Part shown: piece after piece, positions 31,133 to 34,267 of the stretch
Position numbering within the stretch: position 1 is the first letter of the stretch
Layout of the letters: every line of letters begins with the position of its first letter
Assembly (NCBI GenBank): GCA_002493005.1
Contig: DKXL01000032.1
Span: 12,189 to 46,455 of the forward strand
Direction: 5' to 3'
Length of the DNA stretch: 34,267 nucleotides
Source: Ruminococcaceae bacterium UBA7127
Lineage (GTDB): Bacteria; Bacillota; Clostridia; Oscillospirales; Acutalibacteraceae
Program-made: the position numbers and the translations under genes
Notes under the pieces: generated by a model
What the model was told of the DNA's origin: nothing
Database searches by the model: none
The model's input: only the letters and a program-made list of their open reading frames with translations

Positions 31133-31534
31133 ATGATTGATATGAATTTAAAATATCTTCGCAAAAAATACTCCTATTCGCAGGAAGACATCGCCGAAAA
31201 AATCGGCGTCACCCGTCAATCGGTTGCCAAGTGGGAAAACGGCGAATCACTTCCCGACGTATATAAATGCGCCGAACTTGCCCATCTGTTTGAAACCTCG
31301 GTCGAAATGCTGCTTTACTATAACTACAAAGAAAACGACGTCTCCGCAGATAAAAAATCCGGCGATGACGGTAAATATATTTTTGGTGTTGTAAAAATGG
31401 GCGAGCGCGGACAGATTGTCATTCCAAAGTTGGCACGCAAGGTATTTGACATCAATCAAGGTGATAGGATTATTGTGCTTGGCGACAAAGAAAAAGGAAT
31501 GGCGATTGCCAAAATTCCAAATCCGTTTAAATAA
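31133..31534 (+). CDS. XRE-family regulator fused to an AbrB/SpoVT-type domain
   Basis: 133 residues from an ATG with AAAGGAGGAAA upstream. Residues about 4-60 form an XRE helix-turn-helix (LRKKYSYSQEDIAEKIGVTR, then QSVAKWENGESLPD). After a charged linker, residues 84-128 read VVKMGERGQIVIPKLARKVF and then GDRIIVLGDKEKGMAIAKI, an AbrB/SpoVT swapped-hairpin DNA-binding motif. Two DNA-binding folds in one short protein is notable. It begins the operon with an ABC-2 exporter and probably represses it and itself at the palindrome within the promoter. Confidence 0.88.
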   Translation: MIDMNLKYLRKKYSYSQEDIAEKIGVTRQSVAKWENGESLPDVYKCAELAHLFETSVEMLLYYNYKENDVSADKKSGDDGKYIFGVVKMGERGQIVIPKLARKVFDINQGDRIIVLGDKEKGMAIAKIPNPFK

Positions 31535-31553
31535 TCATTATCCGGAGGTAAAT

Positions 31554-32279
31554 ATGTACGCTATACAAACAGAAAAACTAACGAAAAAATACAACGACAA
31601 AACTGTCGTAAATAATCTTGACCTTTGTGTAAATCAAGGAGAGCTTTTTGCACTGCTCGGCGTAAACGGAGCAGGCAAATCAACAACAATCAAAATGCTT
31701 TCAACTCTTACTCCGCCCACAAGCGGCGACGCATATTTGCTTAACAAAAGCATTATAAGCGACAGTCAAAGTGTTAAGCAGATAATAGCAGTATCCCCAC
31801 AGGAAACAGCCGTTGCGCAAAACCTGACTGTGCGTGAAAATCTTGAGCTTATGGCACAAATATACGGCTTTGACCGCAAATCCGCAAAGCAGATGGCGCA
31901 GGAAAGCATTGAACAGTTTGACCTTGAAGAAATTGCAAAAGACAAAGCAAAAAATTTGTCAGGCGGATGGCAAAGACGACTCAGCATTGCAATGGCACTC
32001 ATATCAAAACCAAAGATTTTGTTTCTTGATGAGCCCACACTCGGTCTTGATGTTCTTGCACGACGTGAGCTGTGGCATCACATAGAAAAACTTAAAGGAA
32101 AGGTTACCATCATCCTCACGACTCATTATCTTGAAGAAGCAGAAGCACTTTCCGACAGAATCGGAATTATGAACAAAGGTGAGCTTATGGCTGTAGGCAC
32201 CGGTGCCGAACTCAAAGCACTGGCGGGAGTCGACAACTTTGAAAATGCCTTTGTTAAAATTTCAGAGGGAGGTATTTGA
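31554..32279 (+). CDS. ABC transporter ATP-binding protein (ABC-2 exporter type)
   Basis: 241 residues from the ATG at 31554 with CCGGAGGTAAAT upstream; a longer in-frame extension overlaps the previous gene and is rejected. Walker A is GVNGAGKST near residue 38, the signature is LSGGWQRRLSIAMAL near 136, Walker B is ILFLDEPTLGLD near 157 and the switch His is in TTHYLEEAEAL near 190. The tryptophan after SGG is slightly unusual but seen in this group. It energises the permease encoded 1 nt downstream. The substrate is unknown (peptide, drug or lipid). Confidence 0.95.
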   Translation: MYAIQTEKLTKKYNDKTVVNNLDLCVNQGELFALLGVNGAGKSTTIKMLSTLTPPTSGDAYLLNKSIISDSQSVKQIIAVSPQETAVAQNLTVRENLELMAQIYGFDRKSAKQMAQESIEQFDLEEIAKDKAKNLSGGWQRRLSIAMALISKPKILFLDEPTLGLDVLARRELWHHIEKLKGKVTIILTTHYLEEAEALSDRIGIMNKGELMAVGTGAELKALAGVDNFENAFVKISEGGI

Positions 32280-32280
32280 T

Positions 32281-33033
32281 ATGAAGTTTTTAACCTTTTC
32301 TTCACGAAACACTAAAGAAATCCTGCGCGATATTCTCACGCTGATATTCGGACTCGGATTCCCTCTCGTGCTGCTTTTGTTGCTTTCTGCCATTAACTCA
32401 AGCATTCCCAAAGAAGCGCAGGGCGCAAACGCACTGTTCCAGATTCAAAACCTTGCGCCGGGCGTTACGGTATTCGGACTCAGCTTTATATCCCTTTTCT
32501 CTGCAATGCTGATTGCAAAAGACAGAACCACCAGCTTTATGATGCGACTGTTCACCTCACCGCTCAAATCATATGATTTTATCCTTGGCTACACGCTTCC
32601 GCTTGTTCCAATGTCACTTGTACAATCGTTGATTTGCTATATAGCGGCTCTGTTTTTAGGTCTTGAATTCAGCGCTGATATTTTTCTTGCAATAGTAGTT
32701 AACATTCCAATTTCACTTGTGTTCATTTCGCTCGGACTTTTGTGCGGAACAGTTCTCAACGACAAAGCAGTCGGCGGTGTGTGCGGAGCATTGCTCACCA
32801 ATCTTTCGGCATGGTTCTCAAATATTTGGTTTGACACTGCGCTTGTCGGCGGTTGGTTTGAATCTCTTGCAAACGTACTTCCGTTTGCTCATGCAGTAAA
32901 TGCCGCAAGATATGCTTTAAGCGGTGAATATTCACAGATTATGCCTGAGTTGATATGGGTAATCGCGTATGCCATTGTACTGCTTATCGCATCAATAACC
33001 GTATTCTCCGTAAAAATAAAGAAAAACAAATGA
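32281..33033 (+). CDS. ABC-2 type transporter permease
   Basis: 250 residues from the ATG at 32281 with GGGAGGTATTTG upstream. Six hydrophobic segments; the first follows ILRDILTLIFGLGFPLVLLL, typical of ABC-2 membrane proteins. A periplasm-side loop carries NSSIPKEAQGANALFQIQN and the later part LPFAHAVNAARYALSGEY is the conserved ABC-2 C-terminal region. Pairs with the ATPase encoded immediately upstream. Its stop overlaps the start of the next gene (ATGATG), so the three are translationally coupled. Confidence 0.92.
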   Translation: MKFLTFSSRNTKEILRDILTLIFGLGFPLVLLLLLSAINSSIPKEAQGANALFQIQNLAPGVTVFGLSFISLFSAMLIAKDRTTSFMMRLFTSPLKSYDFILGYTLPLVPMSLVQSLICYIAALFLGLEFSADIFLAIVVNIPISLVFISLGLLCGTVLNDKAVGGVCGALLTNLSAWFSNIWFDTALVGGWFESLANVLPFAHAVNAARYALSGEYSQIMPELIWVIAYAIVLLIASITVFSVKIKKNK

Positions 33034-33785
33034 TGAGGACTGTAATTACAAACAGCAAGCCTCGCTATCATCTTATTGACAGCCTGCGAGGTTTTGCTCT
33101 GATAAATATGCTTGCATTTCATTTTTTATATGATGTGTTTATGATATATTCTCTTGACAGCGGTTGGGCTTCTCAACCGCTTACAGTCGTTTGGGAAAGA
33201 TTTATCTGCATTTCGTTTATTGTAATTTCGGGCATATCACTCAACTTTTCACACAGCGCCTACAAGCGCGGAATAATTATAAATCTGTTCGGCTTTTTGA
33301 TAACCGTTGTTACAACTCTGGCTATCCCACAGCAGGCTGTATGGTTCGGCATTTTAAACCTGATTGGTTGTTCAATGCTGATTTTACAGCCGCTCAGAAT
33401 ATACCTTGATAAAGTCAAGCCTGCTCTTGGAATGGCTTTGTCACTGCTTATTTTTGCCTTTACATATGGTGTGCCGCAAAGGTATATCGGATTTTTTAAG
33501 TTCAAAATTTTCGATTTACCGACTGAGTTGTATCAGTTTAAATGGCTGTCGTTTTTAGGCTTTAAATCGGCGGATTTCTTTTCTACCGATTATTTTCCGA
33601 TAATCCCTTGGGTATTTATGTTTTCGGCGGGATATTTTTTGTGGCGGTTAATAAAAAGCACGAATGCAGATCTCTTTTTTATGCTTAAAATCCCTGTGCT
33701 TAATATAATCGGCAAACACAGTCTGTTGATATATCTTGTTCATCAACCGCTGATTATGGGAATTTTATCATTGCTTTGGCAATAA
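33030..33785 (+). CDS. Membrane protein of the DUF1624/HGSNAT-like acyltransferase family
   Basis: 251 residues from the ATG at 33030 (MMRTVITNS) or 33033, overlapping the permease stop. A longer frame inside the permease gene is rejected. It begins RYHLIDSLRGFALINMLAFH followed by FLYDVF, the start of the DUF1624 heparan-alpha-glucosaminide acetyltransferase-like family, and has about seven hydrophobic segments, ending IGKHSLLIYLVHQP. The family transfers acyl groups across the membrane to sugars or surface polymers. Together with the exporter it may modify an envelope component, giving the operon a possible envelope-stress or self-protection role (inference). Confidence 0.85.
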   Translation: MMRTVITNSKPRYHLIDSLRGFALINMLAFHFLYDVFMIYSLDSGWASQPLTVVWERFICISFIVISGISLNFSHSAYKRGIIINLFGFLITVVTTLAIPQQAVWFGILNLIGCSMLILQPLRIYLDKVKPALGMALSLLIFAFTYGVPQRYIGFFKFKIFDLPTELYQFKWLSFLGFKSADFFSTDYFPIIPWVFMFSAGYFLWRLIKSTNADLFFMLKIPVLNIIGKHSLLIYLVHQPLIMGILSLLWQ

Positions 33786-33792
33786 CCGTCAT

Positions 33793-33821
33793 TTGACAAC
33801 AACCTTTTGGTATAGTAAAAT
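33793..33821 (+). promoter_or_regulatory. Promoter of the small membrane protein gene
   Basis: TTGACA (33793-33798), 17-nt spacer, TAAAAT (33816-33821). It sits 7 nt beyond the previous stop, so a new transcript starts here although the genes are close. Confidence 0.75.
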
Positions 33822-33855
33822 AAATTCACAGATAAACAGAATGTGGGGTTATTGT

Positions 33856-34215
33856 GTGAAAAACAGAGTTTTGCTTATGATTATCGGCGGAATAATGATG
33901 CTGGGCGGAATAGTTGCCGCAGGAATGGCGGCAATTATGCTGTATATATTTTTCGGCGCACCGAACGACGTACTCACCAAAGCTTTTTTGACAGCCGCGC
34001 TTGCGGTAGCATTGGCTCAGATGATTAACGGACTTCTGACCATTCTTAAATCCGATAAAAAATTTTCTGTCAAGCCATTTTTTATAACCGACATTGCAAT
34101 CATAGTTTTATCGGTTATATTACTTCTTACGCTTGGCACAACTCTGCCTACCCTGTCGCTGACGGGTATAATTGTTCCGCTGCTGCATATTGTAGTTGTC
34201 AATATTTGCAGCTAA
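33856..34215 (+). CDS. Small four-helix membrane protein, unknown function
   Basis: 119 residues from a GTG at 33856 with TGGGG 8 nt upstream. The frame is open from 33793, but its first codons are the promoter itself; an ATG at 33841 (5 codons upstream) is a second choice but has no clear ribosome site. Four hydrophobic segments (about residues 5-30, 40-60, 70-95, 98-117) with short loops such as SDKKFSV. I do not recognise a family. Confidence 0.7.
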   Translation: MKNRVLLMIIGGIMMLGGIVAAGMAAIMLYIFFGAPNDVLTKAFLTAALAVALAQMINGLLTILKSDKKFSVKPFFITDIAIIVLSVILLLTLGTTLPTLSLTGIIVPLLHIVVVNICS

Positions 34216-34241
34216 TAAAATTAATTAAAAAAGCGGCGTAA

Positions 34242-34263
34242 CGGCAACGTGACGTTGCATCCA
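34242..34263 (+). repeat. REP-type palindrome copy at the right end of the window
   Basis: Identical over 22 nt to 739-760, including the 15-nt palindrome GCAACGTGACGTTGC (34244-34258). It directly follows AAAAAAGCGGCGT (34227-34239), which equals the left part of the ktrA terminator (6176-6188). The window ends before one can see whether a full 153-bp copy follows. Confidence 0.8.
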
Positions 34264-34267
34264 TTTT

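Overview
The window reads as ordinary chromosome of a low-GC, Gram-positive anaerobe of the Clostridia type, possibly a gut Ruminococcaceae/Oscillospiraceae relative. This is an inference from strong AGGAGG ribosome binding sites, sigma-A-like promoters, SipW-type signal peptides, KtrAB, an AhrC/ArgR-style arginine regulon and small Clostridia-type proteins resembling DUF6465 and DUF6472. The genus cannot be fixed from the sequence. No rRNA, tRNA, CRISPR array or prophage was seen.

Left end (1-3400, all minus strand): an apparent operon of three secreted or membrane-anchored proteins. The first and third in transcription order carry SipW/TasA-type signals (T-A-T-x-A-W-F-T). The middle one has a long cytoplasmic N-terminus and one membrane anchor. 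The first two share a C-terminal W-V-x-G-x-D-P-E-C motif. A frameshifted REP-associated tyrosine transposase (RAYT), flanked by two 153-bp direct repeats, sits inside this operon. Next come a LOG-family gene overlapping a 57-residue cysteine protein, a MATE exporter, a KtrAB-type potassium uptake pair, a DUF4037-like nucleotidyltransferase, ribF with a NUDIX hydrolase, an M14 metallopeptidase, a membrane TPR-like protein, and an asparagine synthetase with an unusual acidic tail of about 150 residues.

Middle (15864-25283): a nearly complete ornithine-to-arginine cluster on the minus strand, transcribed argG, argH, HIT-family gene, argC, argJ, argB, GNAT gene, argD, argF. A promoter with adjacent and distal ARG-box-like palindromes precedes argG, and a possible attenuating terminator lies between argG and argH. 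argJ supports the acetyl-recycling route. No carAB or argR lies in the window.

Right part (25360-34267): a flavin-reductase-like protein, an anchored SleB-like hydrolase with a KAT-repeat linker, an AraC regulator, an AEC transporter with a WYL regulator, a Lys/Ala-rich tailed DUF6465-like protein, and a plus-strand operon. That operon has an XRE-AbrB fusion regulator, an ABC-2 exporter pair and a membrane acyltransferase-like protein, followed by a small membrane protein with its own promoter.

The most interesting unexplained structure is repetitive DNA. (1) A family of 15-nt palindromes of the form GCnnCGT-G-ACGnnGC occurs four times, with compensating arm changes, and is associated with the RAYT. 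(2) An unrelated dispersed element of about 105 nt occurs twice. Both copies directly abut the T-run of a Rho-independent terminator in the same relative orientation, which suggests a terminator-targeting or terminator-linked element.
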